64,000 nucleotides of DNA from Sipunculus nudus (Eukaryota > Annelida > Sipuncula > Golfingiida > Sipunculidae): contig CM049306.1 of NCBI GenBank assembly GCA_026874595.1, positions 16,079,019-16,143,018 on the forward strand, written 5' to 3'. Below the pieces are notes generated by a model. It had not been told where the DNA came from. It did no database searches and was given only the letters and a program-made list of their open reading frames with translations. This document shows, one piece after another, positions 13,513-27,100 of this stretch. A program made the position numbers and the translations under genes. Position 1 is the stretch's first letter, and every line of letters begins with the position of its first letter.

Positions 13513-14893
13513 TTAAAACCAGGACTGACACGTTCATTCTTTACAGTTTAATAAAAAAACTTTTTAAAACTTGTATGCCAAGAAAATAATTCAGGAAAAG
13601 TGTAGGCTAAAAACTTATAATTTGAATAATAAGGGGAATTTTATTACACCTCTACAAATGTCAGCTGGTCATGGTCCACTTGAAGTCATTTTAAACTTAA
13701 AAGGCTGATGGCTGACATGAAAGTGTGACCAGCAGCATATTGTATTAGCTTTGTTACAACACAGAATGGTGAGATCATAACCACATCAGTTATATAATTC
13801 TGTGTACTTGACCCAAGCTTTGGTTTTATAGAAAAGGTTGATTTGATGAGGCGGAGTTCACAATCCTTCATTTTGTTTTAGTCCAAGTATTAAAGAGTTT
13901 TGATTGGTTTTAAAAACAGAACTCTCATCAAGTTCATGTTGCCAGTGAGATGTGGTGGTCTCTCTCAGTTATTAAAACTCCCTTGAATAATGGTTGTAAT
14001 TATTGGTGGCATGAGCTGATCAATCTTAGTGCTGCTTCATTTGTAGTCAGTAGAAAAGAGGAATAGTTCCATTCAAGTACATTCAGTGGGCACTAATTGC
14101 CATTAATAAATGGATTTCAATATTATCTTCTATAACTGATTATCTTGCTTCACTTCCACACAGAATCAAATATTGGCAAAGAGCTTACTGTGGTTTTAAG
14201 ATAATTTATGCAAAGATGTTAATAGGATTAATCACCATGTGGTTTAATTGCTGGAAAGATATTATGCCATTATCAATATTGTGTTAAAACCTGTTGAAGA
14301 AGTGATTCAGTACTTGCCAGTATTTTTTAATGTGATTATTATTTTGTGGCTAATGTTCAGACCTTTAGCAGAGAGTCATTATTATCTTTGCACAAGGTGA
14401 CACAAGGGCAGTTTTTATCTTCAGTTGATCCATTGAGTTTCGGTGTGTTGATGTGCATATTTGTGTATACATGTGTCTGCATAATGTGAGAGTTTTCAGT
14501 GAAATTTAAGCTGTAAGTTCAAAGTGTTAATACCAAGAATTCATTGCAGTTGAGAGTTCATCTGCCCCACAATAACCCCAGTGTAATAATTTAGGTGCTT
14601 TCAGCAAGTTTGTGTATGCTTGCACTCCAAAGGGCTGTCATTTGTTTACGTATTCAGCTGTCTACAAAATGTATGTCATACATGTCCTCATGGAGAATAC
14701 TGACATCATCATGTAGTATACAAGATGTGACACAATAACAGCATGTCATTCACTTTAATCACCAACAGATTAGTTATATTTGCCAAGTACCTTGTAGAAT
14801 TACAATATCAAGGGTACTACATTTTTAGGCATTTAAATTTTGATTTAGTTCTTTTTTTTTAAATTAAAGAAAAGAGAACTATTCTATTTTCAG
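13513..14893 (+). other. Intron sequence upstream of the first visible exon
   Basis: No exon or repeat recognised. It ends with a good splice acceptor, a pyrimidine-rich 'ctattctattttcag' ending at 14893. The exon coding the first half of FN3-A should lie upstream, but I did not find it here. Confidence 0.6.
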
Positions 14894-15122
14894 ATTCAAT
14901 TCTGGAAGACTGCAGAGGGACAAGACACTAAGAGAGAACACACTATTATATACCAAGAGGCTGATCCATGTGGTTTAGGTGGCAGACAAAAACGAGAAGC
15001 CAACTCTGGACATGTATATAACCTGTGGCCATATACTAACATCACGGCACAGATCATGGTGCTTAACGTCAAATACGAAGGGCTGCCAAGTAATAAAATC
15101 ATTTTTATGGCTAAGGAAGGAG
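14894..15122 (+). CDS. Exon a: second half of FN3-A with furin-type site
   Basis: Begins IQFWKTAEG, a typical FN3 C strand, and ends in MAKEG with donor GGAG|GTAAGC. Length is 229 bases: it starts in phase 0 and leaves one base for the next exon. Residues 31-34 are RQKR followed by EANSG, a consensus R-X-K-R furin motif (bases 14984-14995), placed in the loop where L1-family FN3-3 domains carry their basic cleavage site. The tyrosine-corner region reads LWPYTNITAQ and includes an N-glycosylation sequon. The interior intron position differs from that in FN3-B, C and D. Confidence 0.88.
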
Positions 15123-18100
15123 GTAAGCTCATTTTTTATAACAAAAATTCAGGTATACTTGAATTGCTATTTACAATTAATTTTCAGTTTATAATAAATA
15201 TTTCATTCATCATGTAGGCATATTTGGTTAAAAATGTTATGTTTAAAAGTTAGATTGTTCTCTTAACCAAAGGACGGGTTTACCTTACCTGCATTCTTGC
15301 AAGGACATCAACAATTAATCAGTTTTCCTATACATGTAATACATTAACAGTTATTAACAGAAAGAAAATGGTAGCAGTTTTTACCATTATTGAAGCCTTA
15401 GTTTTAATGCTTCCATAGCTATAGGAATTCCAGACCTTCAATAGCATGAATATTTTGTGATCAAACTCATCATATCATACTTAACATTCTTGGACAGTCA
15501 TACAAGATTGTGGTATTGATAAAGAGATAAAGAGCAAAAGAAACCAGGTTTTATCTTATGGTCACCAAGTTTGGGATCACATGAATTGTTGTGTTTTCCT
15601 ATCCCATGATATTTGTGAATTACTGAAAAAAAAACTTCTTATCAAGAGGTAGTGCTAAGTACATGTGGTGTTAAAATCAACTCAGCTGATGTACTATTGA
15701 CGTCAGATCACTTGATGTAATGTCCACATCAGATCAGTTAATATATAGAGTGTTGAAATACAATTCTCTCATTGTTACAATCAACTTTAAGTTACGATAG
15801 GTTTATATCATCTAGCTATGTTGTGTTAATTAAGCTGAATTTATATAGTGTTGATTTCTCCTCTTTTAATATTGCATTTTGTTTGGCATTTCAGTTCCTG
15901 GAGAGGTTGAAGGTGTACATACAAAAGATATAACATCCAGTAGCATGAATGTGGAGTGGTCACCACCGGCCCACCCTAATGGTGTAATAAAGTCCTATAT
16001 AGTCTCTGTGCAAGGTAAACACTTTCTTATGTATAGTATAATACCATAGTTTTCCTATTATATTACAATAATATGCTAAAATCATGTTCCACATACTACT
16101 GTGGTCTGATAGTGGTTGATGTAGCTCATTTATCTGTAGTTGTAACCAACTTGAGGGAAGTCTTTTTTGTGACTAGTTTTTAGCTAAGCTGACTGTAAGT
16201 CATCTGAGCTGTAGCAATCACCCTTGTCCAGCGAACAGCTGGCCAGTTTTCCGGCCAGCCCTCCGTTAACAGGGCACAAATGGTAACTGCTAAACTTAGA
16301 AACTACTAACTGTACATCCAGGCAGGTCCTAGGCATATCTCCTTTGAAACCTGAAATTAGGTCATGGTGACCAATATTATGTGACCTATGGGCCAAAAAC
16401 ATGATTTGAGCACCCAGTCAGTCAACCAGAGCACAAATTGTATCCATTTAGCCCAGAATCTTCTAACGCAACATTCAGGGAGGTCCTGGGAAACTTTCCT
16501 CAGAAACAGGGTACTAGGTCACCCTGACCTATATTCTGTGACTTATAGGAAAAAGATGTCATATGAGCACCCAGAATGTAATATGGGTACATATAATATC
16601 TTTTAGGCCTAGAATCTTTTACCGCAACATCCAGGGAGGTTGTGGGCAAATCTCCTTGGAAACCTGAAATTAGGTAATGCTGACCTATAATCATTGACCT
16701 AAGGACCAAAAATATGATTTTGAGCACCAGAGGGGAGTCAGATTCTATCCATTAGGCCTAGAATATTCTTACGTTACATTCAAGGAGTTCCCTTGAGAAA
16801 TGTTTTTGCAAACATGATATTGGGTCACCATGACATATATTTTGCAACCTATAGGAAAAAGATGTCAAATGTGCACAGTGAATGCCAGATGGGCACAAAT
16901 CCTTCCTGTTACGCCTAGGATCATTTAACGCAACATCCAGGGAGTTCTGGGCAAATCTCCCGGGAAACCTGAAATATGGTCATGTTTCTGTGACCTACGG
17001 GGCTGAAAACATGATTTTGAGTACCAACTCAGTCAGACAGGCCACAAATTGTATCCCCTAAGCCTAGAATCTTTGATTTGTTTGATTTCTTGAATATCAT
17101 AATTTTCCATACTTTGCTGATTTGTTTTTAGGGGAAGGGGTTTCCTGGAGAATCCGAGCCCAATGAAATTTATTTCATGAACAATAATATGCGACATTCA
17201 TTCAGTACCTACCAGCTCATTTCAAAACTATTTATCATATAGGACCATGGATTTTTTCACGGGTGCATCTAGTTAATAATTAATACATGCATCATCTATA
17301 TGTCAAATTCAGCTGAGCATCATGGCCCATGGACCACTTGTTGACCTGCCAAATAATGTGTATGAGAAATACATTTTGCCAATTGTCTTAATGTAATAAT
17401 GTAATATCATTTTGGTTAATATGTTTAGGAAGTACTTAGCATGTACTTTTCAAGTTTCCATCACAAATCCTTTAAACAGACAGTGCCAAATTCCTGCAAG
17501 ATGCCTGTAGTATGATACCTGTATTGTTATGAAGCATTGTAATATCATTGTCTTTGTATTTCCACTTATCCTTGCTATATAGGTGTATATATTTGTGTTT
17601 AGACCATCGTTAGATGCTGTAAATATATCACATGTATTGTTATGATTATTTGTCATATAATTTCATATAATTTTCATATACTTTTTAATATTTTGTTTTA
17701 TTTTATTACAATAAATCTTTGTAATTCTGGTATTTATTTTCTCTGCTATTGAGTTTAAAACTAAACAAAGAAAGAAAAAAGCCAGATTTACAAGTTTAAA
17801 AGGAGTATATGACTGATGCTTTGAATGCAAGGCTGACACAGCTGATACGGACAAATATTGTAGAAACAATGCAGGACAATGCAGCCAGTACAGACCCAGG
17901 GTACACTGGATAGCTGAGCCAGACCCGTAAAAACCCATTAAAAGCTACAGTTTTATATACCTGGCAGTGTATTGCACAAAAGCAGATGAATCTTTAAATC
18001 TGCTTAATTACATGTGATGGCCCTAGTAAGGAGTAGAATACTAAAGTAGTGACAGTCTTCTCCAGCTGTTAGAAGGAATGATCTAGTGAATGTAAAATCT

Positions 18101-21100
18101 CCAGTATTGTCACTCATGAACACCTGGTCCTGTCTCAAGCACTGTGTGGGCGTTCAATCAGGGTACATGTTCTTAGCAGTGTAAAGTAAAGAAGTGTTTA
18201 TATGAAGAACCTGGTAATGTGGCACATCAATCTCTCAGCCATCACAGTACACCTGCCTAATTTCCTCTGTCCATTAACAAGGTACATGTGGTCATCTGTA
18301 AAAGCTTCATCTGTTAACTTTCTTGTATTCTTATATACAGAAATCAATTCCAGGCCAAAGTCAGTAATTTTTCTGAAGCAAAAGTTAGATTTTTCCTGAT
18401 TTGATGCATTCGGATTAGTCTGAATTAGCTGTTAACATTTCATCATATATTTTTACATATTATCAATGTTTATTTCCTGTTTAAATAAATGAGTGATAAA
18501 ATGTTTACAGCACTGTTTATATTTACAGACATGACTCCTTTTGAGATAAAATAGACCATATATTTGTATCCGCCAAAACAGAGTTTTGCAGATACTATGT
18601 TTTCAGCCCACCGCCGCCGCTGCCGCCACGTAGGTGTCTGGAGAACTCCTCCATAACCGCTAGGCGGATTTCTACGAAACCCAGATTATGTTCGGGTCAC
18701 ATATGAACGTGATTTTGTTTTGACCTCTGACCTTTCTTCAGCGCTCTGGGTCCATCTGTGCGTCTGTTTTGACATATCTCAGGAACCGTTTGACCAATCA
18801 GGAAAAAAAATTTGCACAAAGTAAGCCCTTTGATAGCTCTATAACATACATAAAAATGGTGGCACCACCTGCAACCATTTTTGCACAGCGTCCATCTGTT
18901 CATCTGCCTTGGGATAAAATCACTCATATCTCTGCTTTGGTTGGACTTATCCACCTGAAATTTTGCATGTGTATACATCCTGGACAGCTTTCTTGATTTT
19001 ATGACAGGTGGCGCCACCTACATTCATGTTTACACTGCAGACATCCAAGCTCATAACTCGGGACTGTTTGACCGATTGGGCCAAAATTTTGTATGTGTAT
19101 AGATCTCACATAGCTCTTTATCATAAGCAAAACTGGTGTCACCTGCAACCATTTTTGCACAGCATCCGTCTGTTTGTCTGCTGTGGGATAAAATCACTCA
19201 TATCTCTGCACTGGTTTGACTTACCTGCCTAAAATTTTGCATGTTTATACATCTTGGATAGCTTTCTGGATTCTGTGGCAGGCATATATCTCAGGAACCA
19301 TTTGACGGATTGGGCCAAAAATTTGCAAGTGTATAGATCTCACATAGCTCTTTATCATAAGCAAAACTGGTGTCCCCTGCAACCTTTTTTGCACAGCGTC
19401 CGTCTGTTTGTCTGCTGTGGGATAAAATCACTCATATCTCGGCAGTGGTTTGACTTTTCTGCCAAAATTTTGCATGTTTAGACATCTTGGATAGCTTTCT
19501 TGATTTTATGACAGGTGGCACCACCTATATTCACATTTACGTGGCAGACATCCAAGCTTATATCTCGGGAACCGTTTGACCGATTGGGACAAAATTTTGC
19601 ATGTGTATAGATCCCACATAGCTCTCTTTTATAGGCAAAACTGGTGGTACCACCTGAACCATTTTTGCACAGAGTCCGTCTGTTTGTCTGCCGTGGGATA
19701 AAATCACTCATATCTCCGCAGTGGTTTAACTTTTTGCATATGTATACAACTTTGACAGTTTTCTGGATTTTGTGGTAGGTGGCGCAACCTACATACACAT
19801 TTCGGTTGCAGAAATCCATGCTAATATGCAACACACCTCACTCTATTTCCCTTGCCACTCAATCCATGCCTCTCTTCACCCGTCCCACTCTGATTTCGGC
19901 TGATACACGTAGTCACTTGTCGACTACCCGTATTCTAGTTTTTAGCTCAGCTGACTATAAGTCATCTGAGCTATAGTCGTGGTCCATTGTCCGTCGTCCG
20001 TCCGTCTGTCCGTCCGTCCGTCCGTCCGTCCGTCCGTCCGTCCGTAGATGTGGCACGTTTTGAAACCCTAAGACCTAGGAATCCAAAATTCAGCATAATG
20101 TTAGATGTCCCCAAGATCTCCTACCAAGCCGAAAACTGGGTCTTTGCGGCTTCGTTCCTTTGAGAAATTAAGGAAAAACCTCAATTTTTTATTAAAATCC
20201 TATTTTCACACTTCAGGACTGCCTAATATCAAAACCACTCATCTGTTTTTCCTCATATTTACCATAAATATTCCTTCATATAGTTCCTATGTACATGCCA
20301 GAAATTAAGTCTCTTAAGTATAAATTCTTTAAGTTATGGGCCCAAACATAATGGACTTTGTAAAAAATCAGGAAAAATATTTACTCACTTAACATGAAAA
20401 ATTTTGAAACTAGAGTCTATTTTCCCAAGTATATAACTATGTTTAATTAAGATTCAATTGCTTACCCAAAATTAGATCTGAATTTTGTAAATTTTTTAAG
20501 TAATTAGCATAAAAATAAAATCAGTACCTTAAATTTTGCCCAACTTTGACCATGGCACGTTTTTTTCCTGTAAGTACCATTGATTTAATTTTCACAGCAT
20601 GTAAACATAAATATTTAATTTGTTTAAATCTGAAATTTGGAAATAAAAGCTTGAAAATTAAGCTAGTTATTGATTTTTTTCTTGAGGCTCTATTGTAGTC
20701 ATTTGCTTTGATTAGAGGTTACAGATGCAGGGTCCCACTCCAGGTCACTGGAAGTCAGCTATGCCAGGGTTTCTGATTTGTTACAGTCACTGGGGGAGAT
20801 CCCCTGCTGTGACAGGTGTACAGTTATTCTCATATCACCACCCCAATATCACCCCCCCCCCCCCCCCCCGCAAACCCAACCCACCAAGTGTTATGCAGTA
20901 TTGTTATTGTTTTCACTGTATCTCCTTAATTGTAATGCTGTTTCCACTCTGATATGCAAAAACTTTCCTTGAAAAAGTAATTCAAGGTGTAATCCAGAAG
21001 ATGCAATGTTGTGTAATGTAGCATTTTAAAAGAAATCATTTTTCCTTTAAATGATTTTACCAATCATAATGGAACCCATCAGTATGCTTAAATTATGATA

Positions 21101-24100
21101 AAATATGAAGCATATTATGGATAAATAAAGGCACAATTAAAAATTGTGAAATCTAAATCAAGTATTTTTTTTAGATATTTATTGTTTTGCAGATTTAAAA
21201 GATATATTTTTGTGGTAAAAAATAAATAAACATTTGTATGCATGATGTGGTGTTATCTGACAAGATTGAGATTTATGATGATGCAATTGAGAATTATGAA
21301 TCAACTTTTATATTCAGATATATATGTTATATTGAAAATGTATAGAAATATAAACTTAAATAAAAAAAAAATTGATGTGATAAAAAAATGAGGATTTATT
21401 ACAAACATTTGTTCATTATTTTCCTGCATCAGCAGAATTTGAGATCAGGCTTTGGCGGCTTTGTTTGCCATGTTTTATGTTGTTAATTAGTTATATTTCA
21501 ACTGTATACATTTCATAAAAAAAAAACGTATATTTAATAATATATATTATACAAAAAAAAAGATTCGATTGAACAAATGTTTAAACTACTGAAATGTCAA
21601 CAGTTAATTGAAAAGCCAACTAATGATCATGGTAATTGTACAGATCATTTGTTCACAAACTGCTCACATGCTTCAGTTTCAACATTAGGAAACACATGGT
21701 CAGGTCACAAAATATTATTTGCAACAATTTCTTGCTCATCAATACAAACCAATCATATAAACCAACCATGGCCTTTATTACCTCTTCCTCTTACACTTTA
21801 TCTCCATTTGATATTATTTTAGATTTTTACCTTCAAGGTTAACGTCAGCTGAGCACAGTGACCCATAGGTCCCTTGTTTTCATTATATTCAGCATTCAGA
21901 CAAACATTAAGCATTCCTATATGCATGAACCATATCTGTTGTATTGCATAGTTAATGCAACGTCAACATATACCAGGGATCGTAATACTGATCAATACGA
22001 AGGTGAGGTCGGGAATGTCCCTTCCCATATCACGTACAGTTACTCCAGAACACAGAAACTGTACCAAGAAATCTTTACAGAATCATTTACACCTATTTAT
22101 GATGCATTTTATGTTGTAGTTTAATTACCAATATTTAAAGTTACCACTCCATGACAGTACTTTGGAATTTATACCTTTCCAACAGAAAGGCATTAATACA
22201 GGTTTGCCTTTCATCAGAAAAAATGCCTTTCCGCTAAAGATGCCTCCTATCATCATATCAAACATTAAGTCACATTCCGTTTAGTGGTAAGCCTGACCTG
22301 CATCCTTACATGCAATCCTTCATGCACACTTGCATGCTAAAAGAACTGAATGTTTTCAACAGTAACACTGTAATATCAGAAACATGATTGTCCAGTGAAA
22401 AAAAAATTTAGGAAAATATAGGAGATAAGGGCCTAAATGTTGTGAAAAATAAGAAATTTTAGACCATTTATATAGGAAAATATAGGAAATACAGGGAGTT
22501 GCTGGAAGACCGTCTGTAGTTTTGTATCATGTGTGTTCCTACTTATCAGCTACTAATGTGGAAAAGATCTAGGTGTTGACCTTTCCAATGGATCAATACA
22601 AAAAGAAAAATGCCTTTCCATGCACATGTTTGCCTGTCTGAGACAGGCTAAAAGGCGTTATTTCGACCCCTGCAAACAATCAGTTATTTATCTCATAGAG
22701 TGATGTAAATATAAATAATTACATGTCCATTTAAGCTTTGGACAACATTGTCAGAATATTAATATTCTGAACTTGAAAAAAAGATTTTACAGCACTTGAC
22801 TAAGGAGCTTAATGTCATTGGTAAAGTGCATGTACATAGAATTTAATCATCAATCCATGATCACTGTAATTTAATTAAGCAAAATTAAAATTTTTAGCTA
22901 AACTGACTATCTGAGGTAACAGTCATCTGAGGTAATAAAGCGATCACTTTTTATGTGTCATCCAGAGGACTAGCCATCTAATTATCTGTTAACAGGGCAC
23001 AAATCTAAACAGTTAGGCCCAGGAAGTTCAAACTTCACATGCTGACAGGTCATGATAGATTCTCTGTGTAAACTGAAAAGACAGTCACTGTGACTTAGCT
23101 GTATTCTCCAAGTTATGTTGTAAAAATATCGGAATTTATACATCAGTCTTTTAACAAGGCACAAATCATAACTGCAAGACCCTCGAAGGTTAAATTTCAC
23201 ATGCAGACAGAAACTGTGGAAATTAAAAAAATACAGGTCACTGTGACCCTGCATTGTGGAGAGAAAAACACGAAATAAAGCCATATTACTTCATTTTTCA
23301 TATAACTTCACAAGCACCACAATTCATAACAGCAAGTCCCAGAAAGTTCAAACTTCACATGCTCAAAGGTCCAGTTAGGTCCTCTGGGTAATATGTAGGT
23401 CACAATGACCCATATTCTTCAAATTATTGAGTAAAAACTCCAGAAGCCATCATCTGTCATCAACAGGTTACAGATCATAACCACAAGGCCCAGTACGTTT
23501 AAACTTCACGTGCTAACTGGTCAAGATAGGGCTGTTATTGGAAAATATAAGTAGGTCACTGTGACCTATATTTTCAGTGTGATTGAACAAAATACATCAT
23601 CAGGAAGTTTAAATTGGGTGGGGTTGCATCTGCATATTTTCAAACCCATTCTAGCTGACTGAGTATGAATTGAATTGAATTATTCTATGGGCTATGAGTG
23701 CCAGATTTTAAGTGCTTTTCCACTTCTTCCATGATTACAGTGTTTGATTTCCTGTGTGTGCTTGAAATATATATTGTTTGTTACAAACTATTTGATCTAT
23801 TTCCTGTTGGTATATTACACTTTTTCTTAATGGTATGCACATTTAGGCTGCAGTTAGCACTCCTTATCTAGGACTTCAGTATACTGCAGCGATTATGCAG
23901 TTTGGCTGTATTTTTACAATGTCACCTATTACTATGCACAGTTGTGCACAGATTGAATGTAAGACCCCCTAGAGTTCTAATGTTTAGAATGACAGACTAC
24001 AGCTATCAGTCTTAGAAGGGCACAAATGGTATAACCCTTAGAACTAGAATGTAAACACTTTTTAATATACAGACATGTTCTGATAAGCTCTTCTTACAAT

Positions 24101-27100
24101 TCCAAATCAGGTAACTTATGACCTGCATTTATGTGAGCACTATGGCCAAAAGTAGTGTGTCAGGTTCAGCAGAGTGTCTTGGTCCATGGGCCACTTGTTA
24201 ATTTTATTTTATATCTGCGAAAGTCCAGGTTGTGCATGGACTTATTATTTAGTACACTTGAACTACCTATGTTACTTCCTTGAGAAGTTCTGGTGCGTAC
24301 TGAAGGTCAATTTTAATAATTTTCAACATATCTTGTTCCAAGCAATAGAAAATATATACAAATTTTGCTTTAAATATATGCTGTAAATAATATAATCTAA
24401 CATAACATTTTTATTGTCATGGCATTTTTTTGACAGCATTAACTGATTATGTTGCCAATAGTGTTATGGAGTAAGAAAGGGTGTATATGTGACTTAACAC
24501 ATATTTAAAGGAATATTTCAATATTTCATTAATTAAGATCTAAAATCATTCAGAAACAATAAAAATCAATTACGGTTTCAGTCTGTTCTGATATTCAGAC
24601 AGAGCCAAAGGAAATTAATGGTTCATCAGACGACCAAGTATCTAATGGAAATTCAGTATGTTTGTAGAGCCTAAATGTACTCTCACAAATTAGCTCTAAA
24701 TTGGTTTCTATGATGAGGCAGGCAGATTATGTTTATAGAGTTTGGAAATAGCATTGTAGGTCAGTCTATAACTGGATGCATGTCAGGTCAGACTTGGGAT
24801 TTTCCGTAGCACTTTTGTCGAATCAGATCTCACGAAAGTTAGGTAGAACACTTACAACTCTGATGTAATTGTGACCTACTTTGAGTCATCCAATAAGGTT
24901 TAGCTTTTATGACGAAATGCAGAAATATGGATATGTACATCTCATATGTCACGTGAAAGCTCTGTAACAAAACTATCTGTAGTGCGCGCTGAGAGTCAGA
25001 GAGAGAGAGAGAGGGACCATGTCTAGCTGGGCACTGCAGGGCCTCAGCAAAGACTGGCCCAGACTCTGTCCTGTGAATAAAGGCTTCTATCATCAAATTG
25101 GTCTTGGAACATTTGTCAGCCACCAACATCACCTACTGCTTGTGATACAGTGTGGGGACATCCTCAACCCCACATTGTATCATAATGGTGGAGACCGGGT
25201 CTCGTATCATTATGGTTGATGAACCGGGATTCACTTCCAGCACATCAGCGCCAGAAAAACCGACAATCCTTACAGCTGGAGTGAAGAATGAAGATCCCCT
25301 CTCGCAACCACAGGTGCCATTGACTGGTCTACCAACCCATGCATTGGAACTACAACCCAGGTACTGGATCACAGCCTAACATCAAGAATGTCATCTCTTC
25401 TGCTGAAGGTATCAAACTTTGCTATGAACTTTCTCTTCAAACTTTAACTTGGCTGCAGTTTCTCAGTGCTCTGCTTGAGAGGATCAAAGACTTCTCTTAT
25501 ATCTTTAAACCAAAAGAACACTGTACATCAGCATATTGCTTTAACAGTGACTTCAAGTTCTTAAAATGACATTTTTCGCTAAAAAACAAGTGCTGTGATA
25601 TCTCAACCTGAGATCATCATTGTTCCTGACCAGCCACATCAAAAAAATCCATATCGGGACAAGCCAGCTTCGGGCCTATGTCAACAATACTCCTGGCCAT
25701 ACCACGTGCACTGTGTTTTGTGTGACAACAAGTTCCTTGCTATGTTCCTGCAACTACTAGAAGCAGATTTGCTGTTATACCGCTATCTTCTGCATCACCT
25801 TCCATACCATGACTCCAGTGAGAAAAAGAAGCCAAATCAGCAGAGAAGACCACAGAAGACCTAAAGATGACAAGATTCCTGAGGTAATGAAAACAAAACC
25901 AGAGACTCTGAATTTTAAATACCCAATGTAAAATTTGGGGCATTACATAATATTTTGCATGTATATGTTGTAAACAAAAAAAATATGTATGTAGTACAAT
26001 ATAACTTTCTCTTATTGATGTGTCATAATTGTAACATCATATAATTTAATGTCTCTGTCTAATGGATAGGTTAGGACCAGGCTTATCACACCCTACTAAA
26101 CAGTAGAGAACTATCAATGTTAGATTTGATACAGTAATGTCTATCTTAGACGTTAATATGCAATGTCACAAATGACTATATTGATTTAAATACAATAATT
26201 CCTAGAGTAGAGCAATATGCAAAACCATCAGCATGTTAGCATTCATTTATCTTGAGATTTTCTCATGTGTTGTTCCATACCAAATCAATGGTTATCATAA
26301 TGCTCTCTTGGCTATAAATTTAATGGAATGGTAGCACATTGTGTAACCAATGCACAATGCGATGCTTATTTTCAATTGTTTCGTCACAGTTTCGTCCTCA
26401 AACACGGGTTCTTGGGAAGCCCCCCAATATACAGGGAATTGGACAAACTGGGGAGTGTGATGACTCCAAAAATCAATAATGCACCGACCTGTGGTCACAT
26501 TATTGCCTAAAACAAGGGTTTGATTTGGTTAACCTCATTAATAGCTGGAAATGCCAGGCAAGATATGTAGGTTAGCCCAGGAATTCTTCTCATAGGAATT
26601 CACATTTACGCGTACTATGACAGACATGTTTCATGAGCAAATGCATTCTGGTCATGCATTCATGATACTGATAACCCATAAACCAAAATGTGGAGTGACA
26701 AGGATTTCAAGCATTAACATTTTTCATTTAATTTAATCATCACTCTACAGATGTATGTTTGATCTTACACATAAATAGCATGCAATAAAATTACCATCAA
26801 AATCCTATAGGTATAGATCGATACATGCACCTGTCAGGGAATTATTTCATTATCATCACATTTTCACACATTTCGCCTTGTTCATGCACAAAAATTGGTA
26901 ATCAATGGGAATATATGTACAACATTCCTCTATCATTAGGAATGACCTCATTCTGTCATGTACTTATCCGCTGGTAAGGTACACCAGTTGTGTTATGCTA
27001 AAGGATTAGTAAATCAACCTTCCATTATTCACAATTCAACTTGTCCCAATGGCAAGTATGAAAGCCAAGATGTATTTTGAATCATTGGTACTGATCAACA

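Larger units (their letters stand above)
19944..21880 (+). mobile_element. A3: A-family element with endonuclease remnant
   Basis: It starts five bases after the CTAG end of C1. The 5' end forms a long hairpin: TAGCTCAG pairs with CTGAGCTA and, inside it, TGACT pairs with AGTCA around ATA. A CCGT tetranucleotide tract follows, then an AT-rich interior shared with A4 ('ggcacgtttt', 'agatgtccccaagatctcct'). The 3' end is TCAGCTGAGC, 'gacccataggtc' and CCTTGTT. Subterminal inverted repeat: GCTCAGCTGA against TCAGCTGAGC. Near the 3' end lies a degraded coding segment listed separately. Confidence 0.8.

Noticed and set aside
18697..19834. Overlapping frames of 65-118 codons on both strands
   Set aside because: All lie in the C1 core repeats and share the same repeat-derived peptides.
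20725..20972. Proline-rich small protein
   Set aside because: The proline run is a poly-C tract inside element A3; two overlapping frames show the same artefact.
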